From Haloarcula vallismortis ATCC 29715 (GTDB lineage: Archaea > Halobacteriota > Halobacteria > Halobacteriales > Haloarculaceae): a stretch of DNA of 64,000 nucleotides. The notes beneath the pieces are model-generated. The model searched no databases, was not told where the DNA came from, and worked only from the letters and a program-made list of their open reading frames with translations. Location of the stretch: assembly GCF_000337775.1 (NCBI RefSeq), contig NZ_AOLQ01000042.1, forward strand, positions 186,001 through 250,000, given 5' to 3'. Below are positions 1 through 8,735 of the stretch, one piece after another (position 1 is the first letter of the stretch; the number at the start of each line of letters is the position of its first letter). The position numbers were made by a program, and so were the translations under genes.

Positions 1-144
1 CTCTCGATGCCGATGACAGACGAACTACGGGACCGCGGCTGGCGAGTCTCGAAGACCGGTGCCGGTGAGATGCGCGTCGTGTGTATGCCGCATGTGACGC
101 GGTCGATGCTGCGGTCATTTGTCGCGGACCTCGATTGGTATTAA
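1..144 (+). CDS. mfnA: L-tyrosine decarboxylase MfnA, C-terminal end (partial)
   Basis: Only the last 47 codons lie in the window; the gene starts upstream. The visible tail (LRDRGWRVS...[14 protein letters not shown]) lines up with the C-terminus of the archaeal PLP-dependent tyrosine/aspartate decarboxylase MfnA, where the methanococcal protein has LRDRG...LRIVVMPHIKRE (from memory). In methanogens MfnA makes tyramine for methanofuran; haloarchaeal homologues are often thought to make beta-alanine for CoA, which cannot be decided from this fragment. The gene ends in TAA at 142-144. Its last 44 coding bases recur further downstream, so the 3' end has been copied. Confidence 0.8.
   Translation, partial: LSMPMTDELRDRGWRVSKTGAGEMRVVCMPHVTRSMLRSFVADLDWY
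97..140. repeat. Direct repeat, copy 1 (mfnA 3' end)
   Basis: This 44-base segment, coding for [14 protein letters not shown] plus flanking bases, is identical to 408-451. It lies inside the real mfnA reading frame just before its stop codon. Confidence 0.9.
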
Positions 145-233
145 ATCGAGGGACAATTCTGTCGCCGCGAGCGGAGCGAGCGGCGTTCACCGACTGCGAG
201 GACTGTGTCCGAGCAGTCGGCCTTTTTCACCAC

Positions 234-378
234 CGAAAGACTCGCTTCGCTCGTCTTTCGAGCCTTGCTTCGTGGTTCGAGAGAGCTTCGCTCTCTCGTC
301 ATCACGAGGGGCTGCGCCCCTCGAACGACTCCGCTCAGCAAGACCACGTTTTTCGAGGAGTGGTCGCCGAAGGCGACC
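234..378. repeat. Cluster of short GC-clamped hairpins
   Basis: Four inverted repeats follow each other: 8-bp arms at 234-241/253-260; 9-bp arms at 278-286/290-298 with loop TTC; 8-bp arms at 305-312/316-323 with loop TGC; 7-bp arms at 362-368/372-378 with loop GAA. The shared design (arms of 7-9 bp, mostly trinucleotide loop) recurs at 25568-25681 and inside some genes of this window, so it is probably a dispersed palindromic repeat family. Confidence 0.75.
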
Positions 379-407
379 CGACGATGAAAAAGGTGGTGTC
401 GCAGGTC

Positions 408-451
408 ACGCGGTCGATGCTGCGGTCATTTGTCGCGGACCTCGATTGGTA
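408..451. repeat. Direct repeat, copy 2 (duplicated mfnA 3' end)
   Basis: Identical to 97-140. It is followed by TACTGA where copy 1 has TATTAA, so both copies would end Tyr-stop with different codons. The two bases that differ just upstream are third codon positions of the mfnA frame. The copy has no gene body in front of it, so it is a remnant. Confidence 0.85.
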
Positions 452-556
452 CTGAGCTGCTGTCTGAGGGTGTGACAGACTGGCGAACATACCGGTATTG
501 AGCGCTCCCGAGGGGACATACGAAGGTTTAGAAGTGCCTGTTTGTTACAGAGAGGC

Positions 557-1141
557 GTGGAACTGGTAGTACCGACCGCAGCGTTCATTGCCTTCATCGG
601 TGACTGTACGACCGCCGGCACTCCACTGTCGCCGCTCGAAGAGGCCGTCTGTACGGCCACCGGTCCGACCGGACTAGGTATCATCGCGGTGTACTCGTTC
701 CTGATCGCGTTCATTCTCCCGCTCCCAAGCGAAGTCGTGCTGGTTCCGGCCGAAACACTTCGGCTCGGACTTTCCACGAACGGGAATCTGGTGGCGATTA
801 TCATCATCAGCGGCCTCGGGAAGGCGTTCGGTAGTCTCGTCGCCTTCCATATCGGTCAGGAGGCAAAGGAGTACGGTCCGCTCGTTCGCCGAATCAAGCG
901 CTCCCGGTTCAACATCATCGAGTGGTCGGAAAAGAAGACGGTACAGCTAGCACAGAAGTACGGGTACGTCGGTCTGGCGCTTGCGCTCTGTGTGCCCTTC
1001 TTCCCCGACACCATCTCTATTTACGCGTTCACCGTCCTCGAACGCGACTACTATCGGTTCGGCGCAGCGACGTTCTTCGGCAGTGCCGGACGGCTCGTCG
1101 TGACACTCGGGCTCGCCAGCGGGACGCTCGTGCTCTTGTGA
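557..1141 (+). CDS. VTT/DedA-like (YqaA-type) integral membrane protein
   Basis: About 194 residues with four or five hydrophobic segments (near the N-terminus, then around residues 37-60, 75-97, 130-153 and 165-194). The PLPSEVVLVPAE stretch after the second segment and the overall layout fit the VTT (SNARE-associated, YqaA-like) family, proposed scramblases or envelope-homeostasis proteins; the substrate is unknown. GTG at 557 is chosen because it yields a sensible N-terminus and has TTTAGA about 27 bases upstream, fitting a leaderless transcript; TTG at 542 is an alternative. It stands alone before metG. Confidence 0.7.
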   Translation: MELVVPTAAFIAFIGDCTTAGTPLSPLEEAVCTATGPTGLGIIAVYSFLIAFILPLPSEVVLVPAETLRLGLSTNGNLVAIIIISGLGKAFGSLVAFHIGQEAKEYGPLVRRIKRSRFNIIEWSEKKTVQLAQKYGYVGLALALCVPFFPDTISIYAFTVLERDYYRFGAATFFGSAGRLVVTLGLASGTLVLL

Positions 1142-1215
1142 CCGGATGGACACCGAGTCCGGCCACCACGCCGAAACCAACCCCCTTTTGACCCGTCGGT
1201 GGCACACGAACAGGT

Positions 1216-3414
1216 ATGAGCAACGACGAGTTTCCGACGGACCAGCCGGCGGTCGTGACCTGTGGGTTGCCCTACGCGAACGGTGACTTGCACGTCGGCC
1301 ACCTCCGGACGTACGTCGACGGGGACGCGCTGTCGCGCTCCCTCCGGCGAATCGGCCAGCAGACGGCGTTTGTTTCGGGGTCGGACATGCACGGTACCCC
1401 GGTGGCAGTCAACGCCGCCGAAGAAGGCGTTGAGCCACGGGAGTTCGCGCTTGACTTTCACGAGACCTACGCCGAGACGTTCCCACAGTTCAACATCGAG
1501 TTCGACAACTACGGGCACACCGACGACGAGACCAACGTCGAACTCACGCAAGAATTCGTCCGCTCGTGGGTCGAAAACGACCACGTCCACGAGAAGGAGA
1601 TCGAAGTCGCCTGGGACACCGAGGAGGACCAACCGCTCCCGGACCGCTACGTCGAGGGGACCTGTCCCTACTGCGGCGAGCAGGCCCGCGGCGACGAGTG
1701 CGACGAGGGATGCCAGCGCCACCTCGAACCCGGCGAAATCGAGGACCCGGTGTCAACGCTGACGGGGAACCCCGCCGAGTACCGCACCCGCGAGCACAAG
1801 TTCCTCCGTCTCGCTGACTTCCAGGAGTACCTCCAGGGCTTCCTCGACCGGCTGGAAGGGACCGACAACGCCCAGAACCAGCCCCGCGAATGGGTCGAGG
1901 GCGAACTGCAGGACCTCTGTATCACGCGAGACATGGACTGGGGCGTCGATTATCCGGAGGACGTTGACGGCGGTAGCGTTGCTCCGGAGGAGCAACGAGA
2001 GGGAGGCGGTGAAACCGCCGACGACCTCGTCCTGTACGTCTGGGTCGACGCACCTATCGAGTACGTCGCCTCGACGAAGCAGTACTCCGAGCGCGTCGGC
2101 GACGACGAGTACGACTGGGAGGCGGTCTGGAAGGTCGACGGCGAGGAGCGCCACGGCACCGAGTGGAACGAGGAGTGGACCGACGGCAGCGGCGAAATCA
2201 TCCACGTCATCGGCCGGGACATCATCCAGCACCACGCGGTGTTCTGGCCCGCGATGCTCCGCGGCGCGGGCTACAACGAGCCCCGGTCAATTCTGGCGAC
2301 CGGCTTCGTCGGCATCGACGGCAAGGCGCTCTCGACCTCACGTAATCGCGCTGTCTGGGCCGACGAGTACCTCGACGCTGGCTTCCACCCCGACCTGTTC
2401 CGGTACTACATCGCCACCGGCGCACAGATCGACACCGACGTGGACTTCTCCTGGGACCGCTTCCAGGAGCGGGTCAACGGCGAACTCGTCGGCAACGTCG
2501 GCAACTTCATCTACCGCTCGCTGTTGTTCGCCGAGCGCAACTACGACGGGACGCCCGACGCCGCCGTCAGCGACGACGTGACGGAGCGAATCGAGTCGGC
2601 TATCGAGGACTTCGAAGGCGCTGTCCGGGAGTACGACATCCGCGAACTGGCCGAAATCGCTATCGAACTCTCGAACTACGGCAACGAGTACATCCAGCGC
2701 AACGAGCCATGGAACCTCGTCGACGACGACCCCGACCGCGCCGAACAGGTCATCCGTGACTGTGTTCAGTTGACTAAGGCCGTCGCGGTGCTCATGCAGC
2801 CCGTTCTCCCGGGCAAGGCCGAGCGCCTCTGGGGCCAGCTGGGCGAACAGGGGTCCGTCGCGGACGTGACCCTCGACAGCGCGCTCGAAGCGCCGCCGGC
2901 CGAGTTCGGTGAGCCCGCGGAGCTGTTCGAACAGGTCGAGGACGACCACATCGAGGCGCTGAACGAGGAGCTGCAGGAACGTGTCGAGAGCGAGGCTTCG
3001 ACAGAAGCCTCGAACGGAGGCGACGAAGCCGCCGGAGACGCGAGCGACGACGGCGACGATGACACGGACGCCGCCGACCTCCAGCCCCTCGTCGAGGACC
3101 GCATCAGCTTCGAGGAGTTTGAGGGCGTCGACATGCGCGTTGGCGAGATTCGTAGCGCCGAACCTGTCGAGGGCGCTGACAAGCTCCTGCGTCTGGAGGT
3201 CGACATCGGCCACGAGGTCCGCCAGGTCGTCGCCGGCCTCCGGCAACTGCACGACGCCGAAGAGCTGCCCGGTACGCGTGTCATCTTGCTGGCGAACATG
3301 GAGAAAGCCGAGCTGTTCGGCATCGAATCCAACGGGATGGTGCTGGCCGCCGGCGACGAGGCGGACCTGCTGACGACCCACGAGGACGCCCCACTGGGAA
3401 CCCGCATCAAGTAA
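1216..3414 (+). CDS. metG: Methionyl-tRNA synthetase with C-terminal tRNA-binding domain
   Basis: 732 residues. Charges tRNA-Met in the cytoplasm. Class I signatures: CGLPYANG, then HVGH (residues 26-29, HIGH motif), a zinc-knuckle region with paired cysteines near 150-165, and GKALSTS near 369-375, the haloarchaeal form of KMSKS. Residues about 635-732 form a Trbp111-like OB-fold (FEGVDMRVGEI...), joined by a very acidic low-complexity linker. Two short perfect palindromes lie inside the gene (1977-1997 and 2991-3012), one of them in the linker. CTTTTG about 28 bases before ATG fits a leaderless promoter. Length and domains are normal for archaeal MetRS. Confidence 0.97.
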   Translation: MSNDEFPTDQPAVVTCGLPYANGDLHVGHLRTYVDGDALSRSLRRIGQQTAFVSGSDMHGTPVAVNAAEEGVEPREFALDFHETYAETFPQFNIEFDNYGHTDDETNVELTQEFVRSWVENDHVHEKEIEVAWDTEEDQPLPDRYVEGTCPYCGEQARGDECDEGCQRHLEPGEIEDPVSTLTGNPAEYRTREHKFLRLADFQEYLQGFLDRLEGTDNAQNQPREWVEGELQDLCITRDMDWGVDYPEDVDGGSVAPEEQREGGGETADDLVLYVWVDAPIEYVASTKQYSERVGDDEYDWEAVWKVDGEERHGTEWNEEWTDGSGEIIHVIGRDIIQHHAVFWPAMLRGAGYNEPRSILATGFVGIDGKALSTSRNRAVWADEYLDAGFHPDLFRYYIATGAQIDTDVDFSWDRFQERVNGELVGNVGNFIYRSLLFAERNYDGTPDAAVSDDVTERIESAIEDFEGAVREYDIRELAEIAIELSNYGNEYIQRNEPWNLVDDDPDRAEQVIRDCVQLTKAVAVLMQPVLPGKAERLWGQLGEQGSVADVTLDSALEAPPAEFGEPAELFEQVEDDHIEALNEELQERVESEASTEASNGGDEAAGDASDDGDDDTDAADLQPLVEDRISFEEFEGVDMRVGEIRSAEPVEGADKLLRLEVDIGHEVRQVVAGLRQLHDAEELPGTRVILLANMEKAELFGIESNGMVLAAGDEADLLTTHEDAPLGTRIK
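1977..1997. repeat. Perfect 9-bp inverted repeat inside metG
   Basis: CGTTGCTCC / GGAGCAACG with a GGA loop. It encodes part of a local loop (GGSVAPEEQREGGG) between conserved blocks of MetRS. Same arm and loop size as the intergenic hairpins in this window. Confidence 0.7.
2991..3012. repeat. Perfect 9-bp inverted repeat in the metG linker
   Basis: CGAGGCTTC / GAAGCCTCG separated by GACA. It lies in the acidic linker between the synthetase core and the OB-fold tRNA-binding domain, encoding ESEASTEAS. Confidence 0.7.
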
Positions 3415-3459
3415 CCGCAGTCGCCAGCGCTTTTGTAGTCACGGCACGTATCGCGGACC

Positions 3460-3828
3460 ATGGATGACGACGGGGCCGCACGAGACGATGCGGCCGCTTC
3501 CAACGATACGTTCGCCGAGGAGTACGAACTGGCGACGGACGCCGACGTGATTCAGGGAGAGGGCGGCTCCGACGGTGACGCGGCTGATGACGAGGAGGGT
3601 GCGGTCGCCGGCTCGTTCGCTCCGGACCTGAATGTGACGCCCGACGCACCAAAGCCTGAGAATGTCGTCTTCGTCGCACTGGGGGTCTGTATCGCGATTC
3701 TCGCGCTCGGGCGGATGTTCCTCGGGGCGGAGATGTACACGCCGTCCGTGCTCGGCGGCGTGGTCCTGTCCGTCGCACTCGGAGCCGCAGTGCTGTACGG
3801 GTTCTTCGTCCGGACAAGCGACGCGTGA
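3460..3828 (+). CDS. Small haloarchaeal membrane protein of unknown function
   Basis: 122 residues. The first ~65 are acidic and low in hydrophobics (probably cytoplasmic), followed by two transmembrane segments (about 68-88 and 98-117) and a short tail. I recognise only a conserved haloarchaeal hypothetical. GCTTTTGTAG about 27 bases before ATG is a plausible promoter. It precedes the NfeD/stomatin pair on the same strand. Confidence 0.75.
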   Translation: MDDDGAARDDAAASNDTFAEEYELATDADVIQGEGGSDGDAADDEEGAVAGSFAPDLNVTPDAPKPENVVFVALGVCIAILALGRMFLGAEMYTPSVLGGVVLSVALGAAVLYGFFVRTSDA

Positions 3829-3900
3829 AGCCACGGTAGTGGCGGTGGCGTGTCACGCCCGACCCCGACACTTAATCCTGCTCCGACACTAAGTGAGGGC

Positions 3901-4503
3901 ATGGTGAACCCGCTGGCGGCGGTTGCCCTACTGCAGGCCGAACCACTGTTAGGTATGTCGCTCTCCATCCTGCTGTTTCTGGCCGGCGCGGGCCTCATCG
4001 TGGGCGAAGCGCTCGCTCCCGGGACCCACTTTTTCGTTCTCGGCGTGGCCCTGCTGACGGCGGGACTGGTCGGGCTGTTCATCCCAGCGAGCCTGGGTAT
4101 CCTCGCACCACTCATCCTTACCGTCGTCGTACTTGCAACGACAGCGGTCACGCTCTGGGGGTATCGAAAGCTCGATTTCGCTGCGCCGGGCCGCGGCCAG
4201 ACACTCAGCTCTGACTCGCTTACAGGCCAGTTCGGCACTGTGACCGAGCGCGTGACCCGGAGCGACGGCGAGGTCAAGCTGGAAGACGGCGGTTTCAATC
4301 CCTACTACCAGGCCCGGAGTACCGGCGACCCGATAGAGGAGGGGACGGAGGTCATCGTCATCGACCCCGGCGGCGGGAACGTCATAGAAGTCGAAGCGGT
4401 GGAGTCGGGGGCTGACGAGATCGACCGTGCGCTCGAACGCGACCGAAACCGGGGAGACGAGAGCGACGGCGCCGAACCGGAGCGAGAGTCCGAGCGGGCG
4501 TAG
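3901..4503 (+). CDS. NfeD-family membrane protein
   Basis: 200 residues: two or three membrane segments between residues 16 and 90, then a C-terminal OB-like domain (about 105-160, with GQFGTVTERV and GTEVIVID) and a charged tail. NfeD proteins are membrane partners of stomatin-type SPFH proteins, and the gene directly downstream encodes one, which supports the call. The start at 3901 is preferred over earlier GTGs because CTTAATCC lies about 27 bases before it. This is the short NfeD form without the ClpP-like protease domain. Confidence 0.85.
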   Translation: MVNPLAAVALLQAEPLLGMSLSILLFLAGAGLIVGEALAPGTHFFVLGVALLTAGLVGLFIPASLGILAPLILTVVVLATTAVTLWGYRKLDFAAPGRGQTLSSDSLTGQFGTVTERVTRSDGEVKLEDGGFNPYYQARSTGDPIEEGTEVIVIDPGGGNVIEVEAVESGADEIDRALERDRNRGDESDGAEPERESERA

Positions 4504-4574
4504 GTGTGTGATTCGGTAGTTTGTGACAGTGACACCGAAGCCTTTTCTTTGCGCGCTCCGGAGGTTTGACTGTC

Positions 4575-5765
4575 ATGTTCCCCGCGACAGCACCGCTGCA
4601 AGGTCTGGGAGGACTCGTCGGTTTCGTTACCGTCATTTTCCTCCTGTTGGCTATCGCGCTGGTGTACTCCAGCGTCGTGATCATCCGCCCGTACCAGAAA
4701 GGTGCCTACACGGTTCTGGGTACCTATCGCGGCGTCCTCGACCAGGGGATTCACTTCATCTATCCCTTCGTCTCTGACGTGACGCGGTTCGATATGCGTA
4801 CCCAGACGCTCGACGTGCCACGGCAGGAGGCTATCACCCGCGACAACTCGCCAGTGACGGCTGACGCCGTCGTCTACATCAAGGTGATGGACCCGAAGAA
4901 GGCCTTCCTTGAAGTCGACAACTACGAGCGTGCCGTCTCCAACCTCGCTCAGACGACCCTCCGTGCCGTGCTGGGTGACATGGAACTGGACGACACGCTG
5001 AACAAACGCGGCGAAATCAACGCCCGCATCCGGAAGGAACTGGACGAACCCACCGACGAGTGGGGTGTCCGCGTCGAGAGCGTGGAGGTCCGCGAGGTCA
5101 ACCCGTCCAAGGACGTCCAGCAGGCAATGGAGCAACAGACCTCCGCCGAGCGGAAACGCCGTGCGATGATTCTGGAAGCCCAGGGTGAACGGCGCTCCGC
5201 CATCGAGACGGCGGAAGGTGACAAGCAGTCCAACATCATCCGCGCACAGGGTGAGAAACAGAGCCAGATTCTGGAAGCCCAGGGTGACGCTATCTCGACT
5301 GTCCTCCGTGCGAAATCCGCCGAATCGATGGGCGAACGCGCCGTCATCGACAAGGGGATGGAGACGCTCGCGGAAATCGGCCAGGGCGAGTCGACGAAGT
5401 TCGTCCTCCCGCAGGAGCTTACCTCACTGGTGGGCCGCTACGGCAAGCATCTCCAGGGCTCGGACGTGAAAGAGAACGGTCACTCGCTTGAGGCGCTCGA
5501 CTTCGACGACGAGACCCGCGAGATGCTCGGCCTCGACGATATCGAGGAAATCCTCGGCCAGATCGACGAGGAAGCTGAAGTCGATGTCGAGGCGATGGAA
5601 GAAGAAGCACAGAAGATCAAGCAGGGTCAGGACTCCGGTCTCGACAGCGCCGACGAGATGATTCAGGAGATGGACGCCGAAATCGACGACGACTCGGGTA
5701 CGACGGACGTGGCCGGTGGCCCCGACGACACGACGCGAACGTCGGAAGTCGACAAGGACAACTAA
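4575..5765 (+). CDS. Stomatin/prohibitin (SPFH) family protein
   Basis: About 396 residues: one N-terminal membrane anchor (about 13-35), an SPFH domain (IRPYQKGAY... to about residue 200), a coiled-coil stretch rich in repeated EAQGERRSAIE/AQGEKQSQI units (about 200-260) and a long acidic tail. SPFH proteins form membrane-bound oligomeric rings that organise membrane domains and proteases. GGAGGT at 4560-4565 lies 9 bases before ATG 4575, a clear Shine-Dalgarno sequence; the TTG at 4566 is therefore rejected. Probably co-transcribed with the NfeD gene 71 bases upstream. Confidence 0.92.
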   Translation: MFPATAPLQGLGGLVGFVTVIFLLLAIALVYSSVVIIRPYQKGAYTVLGTYRGVLDQGIHFIYPFVSDVTRFDMRTQTLDVPRQEAITRDNSPVTADAVVYIKVMDPKKAFLEVDNYERAVSNLAQTTLRAVLGDMELDDTLNKRGEINARIRKELDEPTDEWGVRVESVEVREVNPSKDVQQAMEQQTSAERKRRAMILEAQGERRSAIETAEGDKQSNIIRAQGEKQSQILEAQGDAISTVLRAKSAESMGERAVIDKGMETLAEIGQGESTKFVLPQELTSLVGRYGKHLQGSDVKENGHSLEALDFDDETREMLGLDDIEEILGQIDEEAEVDVEAMEEEAQKIKQGQDSGLDSADEMIQEMDAEIDDDSGTTDVAGGPDDTTRTSEVDKDN

Positions 5766-5785
5766 CTGATAGTCAGGCGAAGACG

Positions 5786-5794
5786 TTTTATTAC
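5786..5794 (+). promoter_or_regulatory. TATA box for the downstream winged-helix regulator
   Basis: GTTTTATTA centred about 26 bases before the ATG at 5816, the usual position for a leaderless haloarchaeal transcript. Confidence 0.6.
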
Positions 5795-5815
5795 CGACCC
5801 ACCTTTTCAGTAGCA

Positions 5816-6421
5816 ATGACACGTGAGGGCGACGTGGACGAGGACAAGCGGGCGACGCTCCGCCGCTTTGCCGCCCTCGGTGCAGCCAGCCCGTTTGCTC
5901 GTTTTGGCGACAGCGGGAGCGAGAGTGACGCGCCCGACGCCATCGCGGGGTACGTCTCGGCACATCCCGGAACGCACTTCTCGAAGCTCCGTGACGACCT
6001 CAAACTCGGGACTGGTGAGGCCCAGCACCACCTCCACCGGCTGGAAAACGAGGCCGTCGTCACGTCACAGAAGGACGGCGACTACCGACGGTACTTCCCG
6101 GCCGGTCAGTTCTCCGAGTTCGAACAGGTGGCGCTTGGCTACCTGCGCCGGTCGACAGCCCGCGGGATGCTAGTCACCCTGCTTCGCCGCCCGGACGTGA
6201 CAGCCTCGGAACTTGCCAGCGAACTGGACGTCTCGCGACCGACAGTGAGCAACTACGCCGCGGATCTGGAGTCCGCCGGGCTCCTGTCCAGAGAAGACGG
6301 GTACGCAGTGACCGAGCCCGAAACCGTACTGACGCTTCTTATCCGATACGCTGACTCGTTCGGTGACGATGTCGCCGCACTGGCGGGTGAGGCCGATTCG
6401 CTGCTGCGGTACGACCCCTGA
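5816..6421 (+). CDS. Transcriptional regulator with two winged-helix domains
   Basis: 201 residues. A first winged-helix region (about 38-90, HPGTHFSKLRDDLKLGTGEAQ) is followed by a second (about 115-165, TASELASELDVSRPTVSNYA). Haloarchaeal proteins of this layout are ArsR/MarR-like DNA-binding regulators; the ligand and target genes are unknown. The gene is convergent with the histidine kinase downstream and follows the stomatin gene, but has its own promoter. Confidence 0.85.
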   Translation: MTREGDVDEDKRATLRRFAALGAASPFARFGDSGSESDAPDAIAGYVSAHPGTHFSKLRDDLKLGTGEAQHHLHRLENEAVVTSQKDGDYRRYFPAGQFSEFEQVALGYLRRSTARGMLVTLLRRPDVTASELASELDVSRPTVSNYAADLESAGLLSREDGYAVTEPETVLTLLIRYADSFGDDVAALAGEADSLLRYDP

Positions 6422-6440
6422 ACTGCGTTCTTCTGCCGAG

Positions 6441-8309
6441 TCACGTCTCCCGGCCAACACCGGTAATCTCGAATCTGGCCCCGCCCAACTCGCTGTCGGT
6501 CACGCTCACGTCCCACCCGTGGACAGCGGCGATTTCGGCGACGATTGCGAGGCCGAAGCCAGTGCCGTTGGACGCGGTCGAGTACCCTGCCTCGAACACC
6601 GCGTCCCGCTCGTCTTTGGGGACGCCCGGGCCGTCGTCGGCGACGTAGAACCCGCTGGCGTCTTCGATGTCGCCGACCGTGACCGTCACGCCGTCGCCGT
6701 GCTCGACGACAGCGTCTGAGTGGGACGGCGTGGAGCCCTGTTCGACCCCACTGTCCTGTCCCTGCGTGGAGAGCGACCCGTGTGTGACGCTGTTTCGAAA
6801 TAGGTTCTCCAGCAGGCGACGCAGCCGCCGGGGGTCGGCGACAACGACGCTGTCGGTGTCGGGTACCAGGGTCGCGTTCTTCGTCTCGATGGTCTGCCAG
6901 CAGGCGGTCGCGGCGGTGTGTAAGTCAACTGGCTCGGTGGTCGTCGCCTCACGGCCGTCGCGTGCGAGCGTCAGGATGTCATCGATGAGGGTCTGCATTC
7001 GCTGGAGGGCGCTGTCGATACTGTCGAGGCGGTCGTTGCCTTCGTCCTGCTGTGCTAGCTTTAGCTGGCCCTGTGCGACCGTCAATGGTCCCCGAAGGTC
7101 GTGGCTGACGACGCTGGCAAACTCCTCCAGTCGCTCGTTCTGCATGCGGAGCCTGCGTTCGCGCTCCTTCTGTTCGGTGATGTCCTGAAAGAAGCCCCGA
7201 ACGGTTCGCTTTTCGGTGCCTTCGACCCGCTTGCCGTGAGTCCGGACCCACCGACAGTCGCCCGTCGCGGTGATGAGTCTGGCCTCGATATCGTACGGCT
7301 CCCCGTCTTCGAGGGCCGCGTCGACGGCATCCGCAACGGTCTCTCTGTCGTCGGGATGGTAGAAGGACAGCCCCTCCTCGACCGTCGGTTCGAAGTCGTC
7401 GTCGACCCCGTGGATGCGGCGGGTGCCCGCTGTCCAGGTCAACATCCCAGTTTCGTCGAACTCCCAGGCACCGAGATCACCCAGTTCCTCTGCCTCGGCG
7501 AAGAAGTCTCGCATCTGCGCGAGGTTTTGTTCGTGTTCAATGCGCTCTGTGACGTCCTGACAGTGTGAGAAGATGGTGACGACGTCGCCCGACTCGTCGG
7601 TGACGAGGCGGTTGTGCCACTCGACCATGATGCGCTCGCCGTCCTTCCGGACGTTTTCGTCGACGCTGTGGTAGCCGCCGCTGGCCTCGCTGAGGGCGGA
7701 GGTGACCGCGTCGACATCGCCGTAGCTCTCCGAACTCACAAACACCTCCCACGTCTCCCCGAGCAGTTCCGCCTCGGTGTAGCCGAATATCTCTGTGAGC
7801 GTGTCGTTGACCCGGACGATTTCGAAGTTCGGGTCGTACTCGACAAAGCCCAGCGGCGACTGGTCGATAAACAGCGAGAGCCGGTCCGTACTCTCTTCGA
7901 GAGCGCGCTGTGACCGATACTGCTGGACGGCGTTGGCGATGCGGTTCGCCAGCAGTGCGTAGTGGCTGGTATCGGCTGTCTTCTGCAGATAGTCAGTGAC
8001 GCCAGCGGAGATGGCGTCGCCGGCGACGGCTTCGCTGCCCCGGCCAGTGTACAGGATGAAAGGGAGGTCTGAGTGCTGCTCGCGGACGGATTCGAGGAAC
8101 TCGATGCCGTTCTCCCCGGGCATTTCGTAGTCCGAGACGACGCAGTCGAACACCCCCGATTCGAGCCGGGCCAGCCCTTCCGATGCGCTCGTCGCGGTCT
8201 CGATGTCGAACGCGGCCCGCTCTCGTTCGAGAAACGCCGCCGTCGTCTCCGCGTACTGCAGGTCGTCGTCGACGTGGAGGACCTGAATCGGGGAACCAGC
8301 CTCTCCCAT
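6441..8309 (-). CDS. Hybrid sensor histidine kinase (REC-PAS-PAS-HisKA-HATPase)
   Basis: 622 residues, soluble, no membrane segments. Receiver domain at about 8-125 with acidic pocket DDD (14-16) and phospho-acceptor Asp60 (VVSDYEMPGENG); PAS domains at about 145-260 and 270-380; HisKA with VSHDLRGPL, His near residue 402; HATPase with an N box (LFRNSVTHG), DDGPGVP and GTGFGLAIV. The HATPase carries a short low-complexity insert after the N box. The REC-first layout is common in haloarchaea, where such kinases act as cytoplasmic phosphorelay nodes. No partner response regulator is adjacent, so the signal and output are unknown. Confidence 0.92.
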   Translation of the reverse strand: MGEAGSPIQVLHVDDDLQYAETTAAFLERERAAFDIETATSASEGLARLESGVFDCVVSDYEMPGENGIEFLESVREQHSDLPFILYTGRGSEAVAGDAISAGVTDYLQKTADTSHYALLANRIANAVQQYRSQRALEESTDRLSLFIDQSPLGFVEYDPNFEIVRVNDTLTEIFGYTEAELLGETWEVFVSSESYGDVDAVTSALSEASGGYHSVDENVRKDGERIMVEWHNRLVTDESGDVVTIFSHCQDVTERIEHEQNLAQMRDFFAEAEELGDLGAWEFDETGMLTWTAGTRRIHGVDDDFEPTVEEGLSFYHPDDRETVADAVDAALEDGEPYDIEARLITATGDCRWVRTHGKRVEGTEKRTVRGFFQDITEQKERERRLRMQNERLEEFASVVSHDLRGPLTVAQGQLKLAQQDEGNDRLDSIDSALQRMQTLIDDILTLARDGREATTTEPVDLHTAATACWQTIETKNATLVPDTDSVVVADPRRLRRLLENLFRNSVTHGSLSTQGQDSGVEQGSTPSHSDAVVEHGDGVTVTVGDIEDASGFYVADDGPGVPKDERDAVFEAGYSTASNGTGFGLAIVAEIAAVHGWDVSVTDSELGGARFEITGVGRET

Positions 8310-8492
8310 TACTGAGTCTGACTATGGCCCCAACTGTTATCAATGTGAACATTATTGATAGAGAATACGACCGTGTATATCAGGGGGAGCGGAGCTGCTG
8401 CAGGAAGTGAGCGACGACACCGAATCCGAGCTACGCGAAGCGACAGGAGCGCCCCGGTCGGCAGTGCGGGTTAGACCCCGCCATGTCCCGGG

Positions 8493-8735
8493 TCAGGCTT
8501 CGACCATCCATGTGGTCGAGGAGGAGTATCCCCACTTCTCGACGGCCACGTCGTGGTCGCCGTTGGCGATGGCCGTCATGTTCGTCCCGACTTCCTTGGC
8601 CGAGAGATCGAGTTCGTCGCCGATGAGTCGCGATTTGAAGTACGTCTGGTCGTCGGCGTTGGAACGGAGATACTCAAGAATACGTCGCTGCTTGTCCGAA
8701 AGCGGACTGTCGGTGGGTTGTGCGGTGGCGCTCAT
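8493..8735 (-). CDS. Small haloarchaeal winged-helix-like protein (DUF7123-like)
   Basis: 80 residues from the ATG at 8733-8735. The sequence (LSDKQRRILEYLRSNA..., YFKSRLIGDELDLSAKEVG) looks like a small DNA-binding helix-turn-helix domain with a C-terminal strand region. I associate it with the haloarchaeal DUF7123 family, from memory. A longer in-frame extension to 8885 is rejected because it lacks haloarchaeal composition and a promoter (CCATAAGG) lies just upstream of 8735. Confidence 0.8.
   Translation of the reverse strand: MSATAQPTDSPLSDKQRRILEYLRSNADDQTYFKSRLIGDELDLSAKEVGTNMTAIANGDHDVAVEKWGYSSSTTWMVEA

Larger units (their letters stand above)
145..541. other. 397-base non-coding interval with hairpin cluster
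   Basis: No convincing gene. Reading frames that cross it are shadows without codon bias or start signals. It holds four short inverted repeats with 3-11 base loops (234-260, 278-298, 305-323, 362-378), the second copy of the mfnA 3' end (408-451), and an AT-richer stretch near 525-532 that probably is the promoter of the following membrane-protein gene. Confidence 0.6.

Noticed and set aside
234-378. CRISPR-like array
   Set aside because: The units are palindromes of different sequence without regular spacers or cas genes.
2338-3381. Long minus-strand reading frame opposite metG
   Set aside because: It lies fully inside a clear MetRS gene; long antisense frames are expected in GC-rich halophile DNA and this one shows no domain or start signal.
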